Of a DNA stretch of 64,000 nucleotides, positions 17,269 through 26,537 are shown piece after piece. Under the pieces are notes generated by a model. That model did no database searches, was not told the origin of the DNA, and saw nothing but the letters and a program-made list of their open reading frames with translations. Position numbers and translations under genes: made by a program. Source of the DNA: an uncultured Robinsoniella sp. (GTDB lineage: Bacteria; Bacillota; Clostridia; Lachnospirales; Lachnospiraceae); assembly GCA_900539655.1 (NCBI GenBank), contig UQCR01000002.1:135192-199191 (forward strand). The letters are read 5' to 3'. Position 1 is the stretch's first letter. Each line of letters opens with the position of its first letter.

Positions 17269-18999
17269 CTAATAGTTTAGTTTTGGAAGCTTAATCAGTA
17301 TGGAAGTTCCGCCTTCCTTTTTGCTCTGTATCTGAAGGCCGTATTCATCTCCGTAATATAGACGGATACGGGTGTGGATATTTTTAATACCGATGCTTTG
17401 TTTGTTCCGGTGCCCCAGCTCGGTGAATTCGGCTTTCTGCTTTAAATCTTGGTTTAGCTGGCCTAGCTGTGTTTCATCCATGCCAACCCCGTCGTCACTG
17501 ACGGAAAAATATAGAAAGGAGGATTCCGTCCAGCTGTCAATTTTTATATAACTCCCATACTGGCAGTAGTTCAGCCCGTGATAAAAGGAATTTTCTACCA
17601 GCGGCTGCAGAATCAGTTTCAGTACCTGTAATTCCATCATTTCCTCCGGAATGTTCATGATTACCCGGAAACGGTTTTCAAAACGGATTTGCTGAATGGA
17701 AATATAATCCCGCACGTGCTTCAGTTCTTCTGCAATGGTTACCAGCTCGCATTGGGTCTTAATGCTATAACGGAACATATCGCCCAGGGCAAGAGACATA
17801 GTTGCAATACTTTCTACCTCTTCAATTTCTGCAATACTGTTAATGGATTCCAGCGTGTTGTAAAGAAAATGGGAATTGATCTGGGCTTCCAGTGACTTCA
17901 TTTGAGAATCCAGTGAGATTAATTTGTTTTGCAGCTCTTTTTCAATGTATTCACTCAGCGTCTGGATTAAATGATTATACTCGTTGTACAATACCCCAAT
18001 CTCATCGTTTCGGTTCATATAATGGGAAGCGGTAAGAAGCTTCTGGTTTTTGGACTCCGCCATCTTGCTGCTTAAATAGGTGATGGGTCGGGACAGGGAA
18101 TAGGATAAAAAGCAGGATAAGATCATGAAAATGACAGCACAAATACCTGCAATCGTCAGTATCATGATTCTGGTAGCATCGAATTCCTTATAGAGTGCCT
18201 CATAGTTTACCTTAAAAATTAACCGCAGATTATCGGAAGAAAATTCTTTCGTCAGTGTGCGGCTATTTTTGTGGGTGAAGTTTCCGTCGGTAGAATCACT
18301 GTATATAACCTGTCCAGAACTGGACTCTATGGTAATCTTAGCAGTATCATTCAGTGTGTTTACCTTGGAGAAATCAAAAACTGCCGGAGAACAATCAATA
18401 AACAGAACCCCCAGAAATTTCTTGGAAAATCCGTCATAAAGGGCCTTGGAAAATGAGATTGAAGGTCTGCTGTTAATCAAAAAGTCCTTCTGGGATATTC
18501 CGTCAATATGAAAAGCACCTTTCAGGTCAAGGGTTTTTTCGTACCAGTCATCATCTTGGGGAGTATACCCGGGAAATACATCGATGTTACTGTTAAGTCC
18601 ATAGCCTAAAATGGGACCGCTGGGTGTAAACACAAAAATACCGTTTATGTATTCGCTGCTGTAGGTTACATTCTTCAGGATGAAATGGATGTTTTGATTA
18701 CTTTGGAAAACATCATAGTATGAGTAGTTTGCAGAACTGCCGGCATATTTTCGGAGTTCTTTATTTAAGGATATCTGATCAGATTCACTGTGAAAGTTGA
18801 AAAGGTCTCCAACATGCTCCAGGGATTTCAGGTTTTTTTCCATTTCTTCTCCGGATTTTTCGAAAATATTATCCGTAATGCTGGTAATCTGTTTGTCTAT
18901 CAGCTTGGTATACCGGGTATAGGTAAAGGTGGTAATAAAAATCACCGGTATGATAGATATCAGCAGAAATATGATAAGAAACTTATTCTTAAGTTTCAT
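17269..18999 (-). CDS. Sensor histidine kinase, YesM-like
   Basis: 576 aa membrane kinase. TM1 (residues about 7-26), an extracytoplasmic dCache-like sensor domain, TM2 (about 278-302), a HAMP segment, then a LytS/YesM-type kinase core with the phosphoacceptor His in QINSHFLYNTL near residue 375 and an HATPase domain with LQPLVENSFYHGL (N box) and SDDGVGM (G1 box). SD AGGAGGAT precedes the ATG. Co-transcribed with the response regulator. The extracellular domain presumably senses a sugar or the loaded binding protein of the divergent importer. Confidence 0.95.
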   Translation of the reverse strand: MKLKNKFLIIFLLISIIPVIFITTFTYTRYTKLIDKQITSITDNIFEKSGEEMEKNLKSLEHVGDLFNFHSESDQISLNKELRKYAGSSANYSYYDVFQSNQNIHFILKNVTYSSEYINGIFVFTPSGPILGYGLNSNIDVFPGYTPQDDDWYEKTLDLKGAFHIDGISQKDFLINSRPSISFSKALYDGFSKKFLGVLFIDCSPAVFDFSKVNTLNDTAKITIESSSGQVIYSDSTDGNFTHKNSRTLTKEFSSDNLRLIFKVNYEALYKEFDATRIMILTIAGICAVIFMILSCFLSYSLSRPITYLSSKMAESKNQKLLTASHYMNRNDEIGVLYNEYNHLIQTLSEYIEKELQNKLISLDSQMKSLEAQINSHFLYNTLESINSIAEIEEVESIATMSLALGDMFRYSIKTQCELVTIAEELKHVRDYISIQQIRFENRFRVIMNIPEEMMELQVLKLILQPLVENSFYHGLNYCQYGSYIKIDSWTESSFLYFSVSDDGVGMDETQLGQLNQDLKQKAEFTELGHRNKQSIGIKNIHTRIRLYYGDEYGLQIQSKKEGGTSILIKLPKLNY

Positions 19000-19236
19000 T
19001 CAGATCCTCCTTTCATTTACTTCCGGGCAAAACAGGAAGTTTGACAGAACTGTTATTTAAAAAGAAGTATATCATAAATAAAGCATGGGGTAATGATAAA
19101 TTCATCATATTTTTAGGAAGACAATCAATTAAATGATCAAACAGATGACCTAACAAATGTGCACCATTACTCTGAACAAAAGTATACCTGGAGTATGGTA
19201 TGATTGGATTATGAAAAAGTTAAGGAGGATAACAAT

Positions 19237-20586
19237 ATGAAAGTGAAAAGATTATTAGCATTGGCGATTGCAGGCAGCATGATCACCCTGTCCCTGGCAG
19301 GATGCGGAGGAAAGGAGAAATCAGGAAGCAGTGAGGGAGCAGAATCCGCTGCTGTACAGCAGGAGGAGAGCAAAGCCTCCGGAGATAAAACCGTGATTAC
19401 CATGATGTATTCCGGCACACCATCCAATCCTGATTTTGAAACAGAGATTTTACCGGGCCTGGTAGAAAAAGAATTTCCGGATATTAAGCTGGAAGTGACG
19501 AAGCTGCCGGATGACCAGTATTACACTGCATTAAAGACAAAGCTGGCATCGGGAGAGTGCCCGGATATTATTCTTGTACATCCGAAATATGCGGGAGCAA
19601 ACGGGGTAATTAATCTGGCTAAGGCAGGATATCTGGAACCTCTGACAGATCTGAAGGTGATGGATCTGGTTGGAGATGGTGCAAGAGAAGCGTTCTCCTA
19701 TGATGGGGAGATTTATGGAGTTGGCTCTAACGTTTCCATGCTGGGAACGTATTTTAATAAAGATATGTTTAAAGAACATAATCTGGAAATCCCAACTAAC
19801 TGGGATGAATTTTTGAATTGCTGCAAGGTACTCAAAGAAGCAGGCATACAGCCCATTGTAATGGGAGATAAAGATATGTACGTCATGCAGTTTGGGCTCT
19901 ATCAGATAGCGGCAAGCAAAGTATACGCAAAGAATACGAAGTTTGACGACCAGCTTCGAACCGGAGAGACAAAATTTACAGATAAGGATACCTGGGATGA
20001 AGTGATTTCCATGTATAAGACGCTGTATGATGAGGGCTATATAGACAGCTCATCACTGGGACTGAGTGCTCAGCAGGCAATTCAGAAATTCGTGGATGGA
20101 CAGGCAGCTATGACCTTTGACCATAATGGAGACAAAAAGGCTCTGTGTGCAAATGGAGCGGTTGATTTTGAACGGGGATATTTCCCGCTGCCGGGTAACA
20201 GTGCAGATGAGGAACTCTGGGCATCCATGTCAATAGGGGCTACACCGGCGATCTATTCCGGTTCCAAACACAAGGAAGAGGCCAAGGCAATTCTGGAAAA
20301 ATGGTTTGACGGAGAGTCTGACATCTGGAAGGGAATGGTGGACATGGGAAATATTGTGGTTACCTATGGCTACGGATCAGATAAGGTAGATGAGTTCTGG
20401 AAACCGTTTATGGAGCTGTATAATGAGGGAAAATCCTCGTATTGGTGCAATCAGGGCTGGCCGTCAGGAACAGAAAACGAAATGGAAGCATTATTCTCTG
20501 AGGCAATAGGCGGACAGGGAACGACTGTTGAGGATATTGTGAACGGAATGCAGTTAAAATTTGAGGAACTCTATACAGAGGAATAA
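19237..20586 (+). CDS. Sugar ABC transporter substrate-binding lipoprotein
   Basis: 449 aa, family 1 solute-binding protein. Lipoprotein signal peptide with lipobox LAGC (Cys24), a Ser/Gly/Glu-rich linker, then the two-lobe fold (ITMMYSGTPSNPDFETEI; GTYFNKDMFKEHNLEIPTNW; QAAMTFDHNGDKK). The ATG at 19237 follows TAAGGAGGATAACAAT; an in-frame TTG at 19204 is too early. First gene of the importer and divergent from the YesM/YesN pair. The exact sugar cannot be read from sequence. The 237-nt divergent gap contains the control region but I see no certain operator. Confidence 0.93.
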   Translation: MKVKRLLALAIAGSMITLSLAGCGGKEKSGSSEGAESAAVQQEESKASGDKTVITMMYSGTPSNPDFETEILPGLVEKEFPDIKLEVTKLPDDQYYTALKTKLASGECPDIILVHPKYAGANGVINLAKAGYLEPLTDLKVMDLVGDGAREAFSYDGEIYGVGSNVSMLGTYFNKDMFKEHNLEIPTNWDEFLNCCKVLKEAGIQPIVMGDKDMYVMQFGLYQIAASKVYAKNTKFDDQLRTGETKFTDKDTWDEVISMYKTLYDEGYIDSSSLGLSAQQAIQKFVDGQAAMTFDHNGDKKALCANGAVDFERGYFPLPGNSADEELWASMSIGATPAIYSGSKHKEEAKAILEKWFDGESDIWKGMVDMGNIVVTYGYGSDKVDEFWKPFMELYNEGKSSYWCNQGWPSGTENEMEALFSEAIGGQGTTVEDIVNGMQLKFEELYTEE

Positions 20587-20595
20587 GTGGGATCT

Positions 20596-20627
20596 CCGGG
20601 CAACGGTCCATACGGACAGCTTCCCGG
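20596..20627 (+). other. Hairpin between binding-protein and permease genes
   Basis: CCGGG (20596-20600) pairs with CCCGG (20623-20627), enclosing GTCC / GGAC. No T-run. Such stems commonly stabilise the binding-protein transcript and lower downstream expression. Confidence 0.5.
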
Positions 20628-20648
20628 TTCTGCCGGAAAGGAAAATTT

Positions 20649-21545
20649 ATGAAGAAGTCAAAACGGAAAGCCCTTGTATTTCCCAACCGGATGTATTTAT
20701 TTGTGATTCCGGCTCTGGTCTTGTTTCTGATCTTTTGGATTGTACCGGTACTTCAGTTATTTTATTACAGTATGACTAATTTTAACGGAATTAATTATGA
20801 TTACGATTATGTAGGGTTTAAAAATTATCTGACACTGTTAAAAGATGGTTCTATGGTAAATGCAATCAAAAATACACTCATTTATGCAGTTGTGGTAGTA
20901 GTCCTTAATAATCTGCTGGGACTGGTAATTGCCATGGCGCTGAACGTAAAACTTAGGGGAAAGGCATTTTTTAGGACGGTATCCTATGTTCCGGCGCTGT
21001 TCAGTGCCATCGTGGTTGGCTTTATCTGGTCCTACGTATACATGCCGGATTCCGGTATGATTGCAACAATCATGACGGCAATGGGGCTGGATGGTTCCTC
21101 CTTTAATGTGCTGGGGAATTATAAGGCGGCGCTGTATGCGATTGCGCTGGTTGAAGTATGGAAAGGCTTTGGTGCCACCATGATCATTTATCTTGCTGGA
21201 CTGCAGACTGTGGATGACAGTCTCCTGGAAGCAGGGAGGATCGATGGATGTTCCCAGTGGCAGCTGATTAGAAAAATCAAACTTCCACTGATTTCGGCAA
21301 CCGTTACCATCAATGTAATTCTGGCTGTTATCGGCGGACTGAAGGCATTTGATTATTCCTTTATCATGACAAACGGTGGCCCGGGAAAGTCTACTAATAC
21401 CCTGATGTTTTCCATTTACCGCATTGCATTTAATGATCAGATGATGGGAAAGGCCAGTGCGTTTTCCGTGGTTGCCTTCGCCGTTATCATACTGATTACC
21501 GTGTTCATGCTGTTTTATATGAATAAAAGAGAGGTGGAACTATGA
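20649..21545 (+). CDS. Sugar ABC transporter permease, UgpA/MsmF type
   Basis: 298 aa inner-membrane permease with six predicted helices. The coupling EAA loop is EAGRIDGCSQWQLIRKIKLP near residue 195, and the family's GGPGKSTNTL stretch follows. Pairs with the next gene to form the heterodimeric channel. No ATPase gene is present in this cluster; such importers commonly share a multitask MsmK-type ATPase encoded elsewhere. SD GGAAAGGA. Stop codon overlaps the next start (ATGA). Confidence 0.93.
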   Translation: MKKSKRKALVFPNRMYLFVIPALVLFLIFWIVPVLQLFYYSMTNFNGINYDYDYVGFKNYLTLLKDGSMVNAIKNTLIYAVVVVVLNNLLGLVIAMALNVKLRGKAFFRTVSYVPALFSAIVVGFIWSYVYMPDSGMIATIMTAMGLDGSSFNVLGNYKAALYAIALVEVWKGFGATMIIYLAGLQTVDDSLLEAGRIDGCSQWQLIRKIKLPLISATVTINVILAVIGGLKAFDYSFIMTNGGPGKSTNTLMFSIYRIAFNDQMMGKASAFSVVAFAVIILITVFMLFYMNKREVEL

Positions 21546-22414
21546 TGGGGAAAAGGAGAAAAGCATATAAAGAAGTGGAATCAAAGGTAAAACTCACACC
21601 GGGTATTGTAATACTCTATATTTTACTGACCCTATTTTGTTGTCTTATTATTTTTCCACTGTTAATCGTAGTGTCCAGTTCGCTCAGAAGTCCCGACAAT
21701 ATGATTTCACCTTTACTTTTGTTTCAGGAATTTTCTTTGGACAGTTACATAAATGCTTTTACAAAGATGAAGTATCCTAAGCAGATGCTGAACAGTATTA
21801 TGACAACAGGAGGATCGGTATTCGTAGTGGTAATGTTCTCCACAATGGCAGCCTATCCTATCTCCAGGATAAAACGCAAAGCCAGCCGCTTTTTGTATTA
21901 CTTTTTTATAGCAGGCTTAATCATACCCTCTCAAATGGTTATTGTACCCATCGCCCAGATGTTTGGACGCCTGTCACTGCCCAACACCAGGTTTACGCCG
22001 ATGATCATGTTCATTACCTGCAGCCTGCCGTTTTCCATCTTTTTACTTGCAGGCTTTATGAAAGGAGTGCCAATCGAAATTGAGGAATCCGCTTATATCG
22101 ATGGCTGCAGTCTCTGGAAACGTTTCATAAGCGTGGTCTTTCCATTGCTGAAACCGGCTGTTGTATCTGTTGTGATCACTCAGGGGATGTGGATTTGGAA
22201 TGATTATTTTTACCCCATGATCTTTATCTCGAAATCAGACCAGTACTCCCTGCCTGTAGGTATGATACAGTTTCTTGGAGACCGTGAGAATCCGGCGCAG
22301 TGGAATACATTATTTGCAGCCTGTGTACTGTGTGCACTACCGCTTATTCTGATCTTCGCCGTGCTGCAAAAACAGTTTATCAATGGCATTGCAGCCGGGG
22401 CGATTAAGGGTTAA
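21542..22414 (+). CDS. Sugar ABC transporter permease, UgpE/MsmG type
   Basis: 290 aa permease partner with six predicted helices; EAA loop EESAYIDGCSLWKRFISVVFP near residue 185 and a typical N-terminal FPLLIVVSSSLRS. Overlaps the previous gene by four bases and is translationally coupled. A second ATG three bases downstream is possible. Ends the operon, followed by an imperfect terminator. Confidence 0.93.
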   Translation: MMGKRRKAYKEVESKVKLTPGIVILYILLTLFCCLIIFPLLIVVSSSLRSPDNMISPLLLFQEFSLDSYINAFTKMKYPKQMLNSIMTTGGSVFVVVMFSTMAAYPISRIKRKASRFLYYFFIAGLIIPSQMVIVPIAQMFGRLSLPNTRFTPMIMFITCSLPFSIFLLAGFMKGVPIEIEESAYIDGCSLWKRFISVVFPLLKPAVVSVVITQGMWIWNDYFYPMIFISKSDQYSLPVGMIQFLGDRENPAQWNTLFAACVLCALPLILIFAVLQKQFINGIAAGAIKG

Positions 22415-22475
22415 GTGCAGGTTTTGTATCGTTTCGTATAGTTCTGTATCTGAAAATTAAATACAAGATATGTTC

Positions 22476-22533
22476 AAAAAGGCAGTTTTCGCTTCAATCA
22501 GACGATGGTTTGATTTGGCGGAGCTGCTTTTTA
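22476..22533 (+). terminator. Imperfect terminator after the sugar importer
   Basis: AAAAAGGCAG pairs with CTGCTTTTT (one bulge) and encloses a second imperfect stem (TTCGC-TCAATCA with TTTGATT-GGCGGA). Confidence 0.55.
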
Positions 22534-22614
22534 TTAGTATATAGAGCATTGCTTGGATATGACTTTAGATGTGAAAAATCTGGTTTAAGAAAAATAGGCG
22601 GAATCTCCACTGCA

Positions 22615-22643
22615 TTGACAGACCCTGTAAAATACGTTACACT
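22615..22643 (+). promoter_or_regulatory. Promoter for the YdcF-family gene
   Basis: TTGACA (22615-22620), 17-nt spacer, TACACT (22638-22643). Confidence 0.7.
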
Positions 22644-22713
22644 GAAAAAAGATATCCGTAAATTAGTTGAATATTAGAATTGGAACACACACAAAAGGAG
22701 GTATCGAAATACA

Positions 22714-23457
22714 ATGCAGATATTGTGGTTGGTTTTAGGAATAGCATCCTTGTTATATTTTGTGATTTTAGTCAGCATCGGAATGGATTTTTCAATCATT
22801 TGGCTTTGTGGGGCAGCAGTATTTTTTGGACTTGCCTTTTTGGGACAGTACCATAAAACCCATCCGGGGGCACATTTCTTTCCCACCTGGTGCAAAGTTA
22901 TTTTAGGCGGTGTTCTGGCGGTAGGATTATTTGTATTTTTACTTGTGGAAGTATTTATTTTTACCGGTATGTTTCAGCATGGAGAAAAGAATTTGGATTA
23001 TGTAATTATACTGGGCGCCCAGGTAAAGGGGGAAGTACCCAGTAAAGCATTGACCTTGCGTTTAGATGCGGCGGCAGAATATCTGAAAGAAAATCCGGAT
23101 AGTAAAGCTGTCCTGTCTGGCGGCAGAGGACCCGGTGAGGATATCACAGAAGCGGAGGCCATGAGACGTTATCTGGCTGCAGCAGGTATTGAGGAGAATC
23201 GTCTGATTCTGGAAGACAAATCCACCAGTACCGAAGAGAACCTGAAGTACAGTGCAGAGCTTATAGGGAGCAAAGATGCTAAAGTGGGTATAGTGACAAA
23301 CAACTTCCATGTATTCCGGGCGATGCAGCTGGGCAAAAAGCAGGGGTATACAAATCTGTCGGGAATTGCAGCCTCTTCCGACCCAAGATTCCAGATCCAC
23401 TATCTGGTCCGCGAATTTTTTGCTTTGGTAAAAGAAAAATTGGTTGGAAATATATAA
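22714..23457 (+). CDS. YdcF/SanA-family membrane protein (DUF218)
   Basis: 247 aa. Two to three N-terminal hydrophobic segments (about 1-85) then a DUF218 domain: YVIILGAQVKGEVPS, AVLSGGRGPGEDITEAEAM, STSTEENLKYS and IVTNNFHVFRAM match the family's conserved blocks. Members are linked to envelope integrity and vancomycin tolerance in Gram-negatives and are of unclear biochemical role here. SD AAAAGGAGGT before the ATG. Own promoter; no terminator seen before the T-box promoter downstream. Confidence 0.88.
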   Translation: MQILWLVLGIASLLYFVILVSIGMDFSIIWLCGAAVFFGLAFLGQYHKTHPGAHFFPTWCKVILGGVLAVGLFVFLLVEVFIFTGMFQHGEKNLDYVIILGAQVKGEVPSKALTLRLDAAAEYLKENPDSKAVLSGGRGPGEDITEAEAMRRYLAAAGIEENRLILEDKSTSTEENLKYSAELIGSKDAKVGIVTNNFHVFRAMQLGKKQGYTNLSGIAASSDPRFQIHYLVREFFALVKEKLVGNI

Positions 23458-23471
23458 ATAAATTTCAGGTG

Positions 23472-23499
23472 TTGACAAATGAAGCGTAAATGCTATAAT
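23472..23499 (+). promoter_or_regulatory. Promoter for the T-box-thrS unit
   Basis: TTGACA (23472-23477), 16-nt spacer, TATAAT (23494-23499). Confidence 0.8.
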
Positions 23500-23504
23500 C
23501 AAGG

Positions 23505-23742
23505 ATAGATAATGTTAATACGTTGAAGAGAAGAGTAGAATGCGGAATAACCCAGAGAGGGATTGGTGCTGGAAATATCCTGTTAGGAAACATTTGAAAA
23601 CTGCCTCTGAGTGGCCCTAATCCGGTCCGGTGATGCCGTTATCATCAAAATGAAGTGGTTTCTAAGAAACAATCAGGGTGGAACCGCGAGTTAGAATACT
23701 CGTCCCTGGATCGTACCGGCAGGTATGGTCCGGGGACTTTTT
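23505..23742 (+). promoter_or_regulatory. T-box leader of thrS
   Basis: tRNA-sensing leader. The 14-nt T-box AGGGTGGAACCGCG is at 23675-23688, its TGGA bulge fitting a tRNA ending UCCA. The stem I AGAGAG element is near 23552 and a candidate specifier ACT (Thr) is at 23600-23602 within GAAAACTGCCTCTGAG. The T-box 3' half can pair as an antiterminator or yield to the terminator at 23702-23742. Uncharged tRNA-Thr should therefore raise thrS expression. Specifier choice is my reading; the T-box itself is clear. Confidence 0.93.
23702..23742 (+). terminator. T-box terminator
   Basis: GTCCCTGGATCGTACC pairs with GGTATGGTCCGGGGAC (two non-Watson-Crick positions), loop GGCA, then TTTTT. Confidence 0.9.
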
Positions 23743-23872
23743 GCGTGATGCATCTAGTATCTACCGTTGTATTTACGCCGATAGGCAGTAGTAAAAGCTG
23801 AAAAATTTAGAAAGGATGCCGCATTGTTGTGGCTGTGCTGCAGAATAGCCTGCAGCGCATTTGGGTAAAAAA

Positions 23873-25825
23873 ATGATTATAACATTAAAAGATGGATCAA
23901 AAAAAGAATATGAAGACAGCAAATCTGTATATGATATTGCTTTGGACATCAGTGAAGGTCTGGCAAGAATGGCATGTGCCGGAGAAGTAAACGGTGAGGT
24001 CGTGGACCTGCGTACAGTCGTTGATCAGGACTGTGAGCTTGCGATTTTAACTGCAAATGATGAAAAGGGGCTGGCGGCTCTGCGCCATACCACATCCCAT
24101 GTGCTGGCAGAGGCAGTAAAACGCCTGTATCCGGAAGCAAAACTGGCGATTGGGCCATCTATTGATACTGGCTATTACTATGACTTTGACCATGAGCCAT
24201 TTTCCAGAGAAGACCTTGATAATATCGAGAAAGAGATGAAGAAAATCATCAAAGAAGGAGCAAGGCTTGAAAAATTCACCCTGCCAAGAGAAGAAGCAAT
24301 TCAGTTCATGGAAGAAAAGGGAGAACCATATAAAGTAGAATTGATCCGGGATCTTCCGGAAGATTCTGTTATTTCTTTTTACCGCCAGGGAGATTTTACA
24401 GATCTCTGTGCAGGACCTCATTTAATGAGCACAAAATCCATTAAGGCATTTAAACTGACGTCTTCTTCCGGAGCATACTGGAGAGGCAATGAAAAAAATA
24501 AGATGCTTGCACGTATCTACGGAACAGCATTTGCAAAAAAAGATGAATTAAATGCCTATCTGTTACAGATGGAAGAAGCAAAAAAACGAGACCATAACAA
24601 ACTGGGACGTGAAATGGAACTGTTTACTACAGTAGATGTTATTGGACAGGGACTGCCGCTTCTCATGCCTAAGGGTGTTACCATCATCCAGACTTTGCAG
24701 AGATGGATCGAAGATGAGGAAGAAAAGAGAGGCTATGTAAGAACCAAAACGCCATTAATGGCAAAAAGTGACCTGTATAAGATTTCCGGTCACTGGGATC
24801 ACTATAAAGAAGGCATGTTTGTTCTGGGAGATGAAGAAAAGGATGATGAAGTATTTGCACTGCGTCCGATGACCTGCCCATTCCAGTACTATGTATACAA
24901 AGCCAGCCAAAAGAGCTACCGTGATCTGCCGCTGCGCTATGGAGAGACTTCTACCTTATTCAGAAATGAAGAATCCGGAGAAATGCATGGGCTTACCAGA
25001 GTACGTCAGTTTACCATTTCCGAAGGACATTTAATCATGACTCCGGAGCAGATACATGAAGAGTTCAAAGGCTGTGTAAATCTGGCACTGTATTGTCTGA
25101 AAACTCTGGGATTGGAGAATGATGTAACCTACCGCCTGTCTAAATGGGATCCGAGTAATACGGAAAAATATATCGGAGACGCTGCATACTGGGAAGAATC
25201 TCAGGGAGTAATGCGTGAAATGCTTTTAGAACTGGGGCTTCCATTTGTTGAAGCCGATGGAGAAGCAGCATTCTACGGACCGAAACTGGATATTCAGGCG
25301 AAAAACGTCTATGGAAAAGAAGACACCATGATTACGATTCAGCTGGATTTTGCATTGGCGGAGCAGTTCGATATGTATTATGTGGATAAAGACGGGGAAA
25401 AGAAACGTCCGTTTATCATTCACAGAACCAGCATGGGCTGCTATGAAAGAACACTTGCATGGCTGATTGAAAAATATGCAGGTAAATTCCCAACATGGCT
25501 GTGTCCGGAACAGGTACGTGTCCTTCCTATTTCAGAGAAGTACCATGACTATGCCAAGAAAGTGGAAGACCAGTTGAAATTAAACGGTATCCGCTGTACA
25601 ACGGATGAACGTTCAGAAAAGATCGGATATAAAATTCGTGAAGCCCGCCTGGATAAAGTACCTTATATGCTGGTAGTGGGAGCAAAAGAAGAAGAAGACG
25701 GCGTTGTTTCCGTGAGAAGCAGATTTAAAGGAGACGAAGGGCAAAAGGCGCTGGATACCTTTGTGGATGAAATCTGCAAAGAGATCCGTATGAAGGAAAT
25801 CCGTAAGATAGAAGTCGAAGATTAA
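23873..25825 (+). CDS. thrS: Threonyl-tRNA synthetase
   Basis: Class II synthetase (650 aa): TGS domain (residues about 1-65), the editing domain (HTTSHVLAEAVKRLYP; DLCAGPHL), catalytic core with motif 2 ETSTLFRNEESGEMHGLTRVRQF and Zn ligand Cys in RPMTCPFQ, then an anticodon-binding domain ending VVGAKEEEDG. The start is uncertain: ATG 23873 and TTG 23861 are in frame, and neither has a clear SD; I chose ATG because family members start with a short MIITLKDG-like strand. Controlled by the upstream T-box. Confidence 0.95.
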   Translation: MIITLKDGSKKEYEDSKSVYDIALDISEGLARMACAGEVNGEVVDLRTVVDQDCELAILTANDEKGLAALRHTTSHVLAEAVKRLYPEAKLAIGPSIDTGYYYDFDHEPFSREDLDNIEKEMKKIIKEGARLEKFTLPREEAIQFMEEKGEPYKVELIRDLPEDSVISFYRQGDFTDLCAGPHLMSTKSIKAFKLTSSSGAYWRGNEKNKMLARIYGTAFAKKDELNAYLLQMEEAKKRDHNKLGREMELFTTVDVIGQGLPLLMPKGVTIIQTLQRWIEDEEEKRGYVRTKTPLMAKSDLYKISGHWDHYKEGMFVLGDEEKDDEVFALRPMTCPFQYYVYKASQKSYRDLPLRYGETSTLFRNEESGEMHGLTRVRQFTISEGHLIMTPEQIHEEFKGCVNLALYCLKTLGLENDVTYRLSKWDPSNTEKYIGDAAYWEESQGVMREMLLELGLPFVEADGEAAFYGPKLDIQAKNVYGKEDTMITIQLDFALAEQFDMYYVDKDGEKKRPFIIHRTSMGCYERTLAWLIEKYAGKFPTWLCPEQVRVLPISEKYHDYAKKVEDQLKLNGIRCTTDERSEKIGYKIREARLDKVPYMLVVGAKEEEDGVVSVRSRFKGDEGQKALDTFVDEICKEIRMKEIRKIEVED

Positions 25826-25889
25826 AGTAATGGAATAGAATTTAAAAAATTGCAGATACTATCCCAAATAAAATAAAGGAGGTAGTATC

Positions 25890-26204
25890 ATGCCATTATT
25901 AGTATGTTCCGCACAGAGTTGTGTCTATAATGACGCAGAGTGCTGTTGCAAAGGCGATATCCAGGTCGGAGGAGACCATGCAAAAAAATGCCAGGAAACC
26001 TGTTGTTCCAGTTTCCACGAAAGAAAAGGTGACAATGCCAGAAGTTCCATGGGAACTCCCTGCCAGAAGATTGATGTGGATTGTGAAGCACGCAACTGTA
26101 CATTTAATGAATCATGCAAATGCAGTGCAGATAAAATCGGTATCGCCGGTGCAGCTGCAAAACACTGTGATCAGACAGAATGTGCAAGCTTTGAAGAAAA
26201 ATAA
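25890..26204 (+). CDS. DUF1540 protein, two Cys-rich repeats
   Basis: 104 aa with two copies of the DUF1540 motif, each with four to six cysteines (SCVYNDAECCCKGDIQVGG and NCTFNESCKCSADKIGIAG). Such proteins are common in Clostridia and likely bind metal, but their role is unknown. SD AAAGGAGGT before the ATG; monocistronic with its own terminator. Fifteen cysteines in 104 residues argue for metal chelation or redox sensing (inference). Confidence 0.88.
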   Translation: MPLLVCSAQSCVYNDAECCCKGDIQVGGDHAKKCQETCCSSFHERKGDNARSSMGTPCQKIDVDCEARNCTFNESCKCSADKIGIAGAAAKHCDQTECASFEEK

Positions 26205-26225
26205 TCTATAAAGTTTTGCGAAAAA

Positions 26226-26251
26226 GGCTGCCATATATCTGGCGGCCTTTT
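26226..26251 (+). terminator. Terminator after the DUF1540 gene
   Basis: GGCTGCCA pairs with TGGCGGCC (one G-U), then TTTT. Confidence 0.8.
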
Positions 26252-26317
26252 CTGATTCAGAAGGATTATGGCTGGCTTTTTAGGATTAAAAAAATATGTC
26301 TAAAAATAAATTTACAG

Positions 26318-26346
26318 TTGACATTAAAATTTGAATGTGTTAAAGT
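26318..26346 (+). promoter_or_regulatory. Promoter for infC-rpmI-rplT
   Basis: TTGACA (26318-26323), 17-nt spacer, TAAAGT (26341-26346; weak -10). Confidence 0.55.
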
Positions 26347-26349
26347 AAA

Positions 26350-26530
26350 TAAGGTTACAAGAAATCAAAGTAGAGTATCCACTCTCACCGTAGCACATAG
26401 GTGACTATCGGTTAATATGTTACATAGAAACGTTCTATGGGAATATTATGTGGATAGTCTGTCTATCCACTTTTTTTATGCAGATAAGCAGCAGCGAAGT
26501 GGTAACTATTTCAAGCATTTTATGGAGGTG
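26350..26530 (+). promoter_or_regulatory. L20-type autoregulatory leader of infC-rpmI-rplT
   Basis: A leader of about 180 nt ends in a strong terminator before infC, the position of the Firmicutes L20 leader in which ribosomal protein L20 promotes termination. Hairpins CACC / GGTG (about 26385-26403) and CATAGAA / TTCTATG (26424-26440) are visible. TATCCAC at 26376-26382 is identical to the 3' arm of the terminator at 26464-26470, so GTGGATA at 26450-26456 can pair with either, giving a readthrough and a stop state. L20 as effector is inferred from gene order. Confidence 0.8.
26450..26477 (+). terminator. Conditional terminator in the infC leader
   Basis: Perfect 8-bp stem GTGGATAG / CTATCCAC, loop TCTGT, followed by seven T residues. 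Confidence 0.9.
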
Positions 26531-26537
26531 CAAGACA

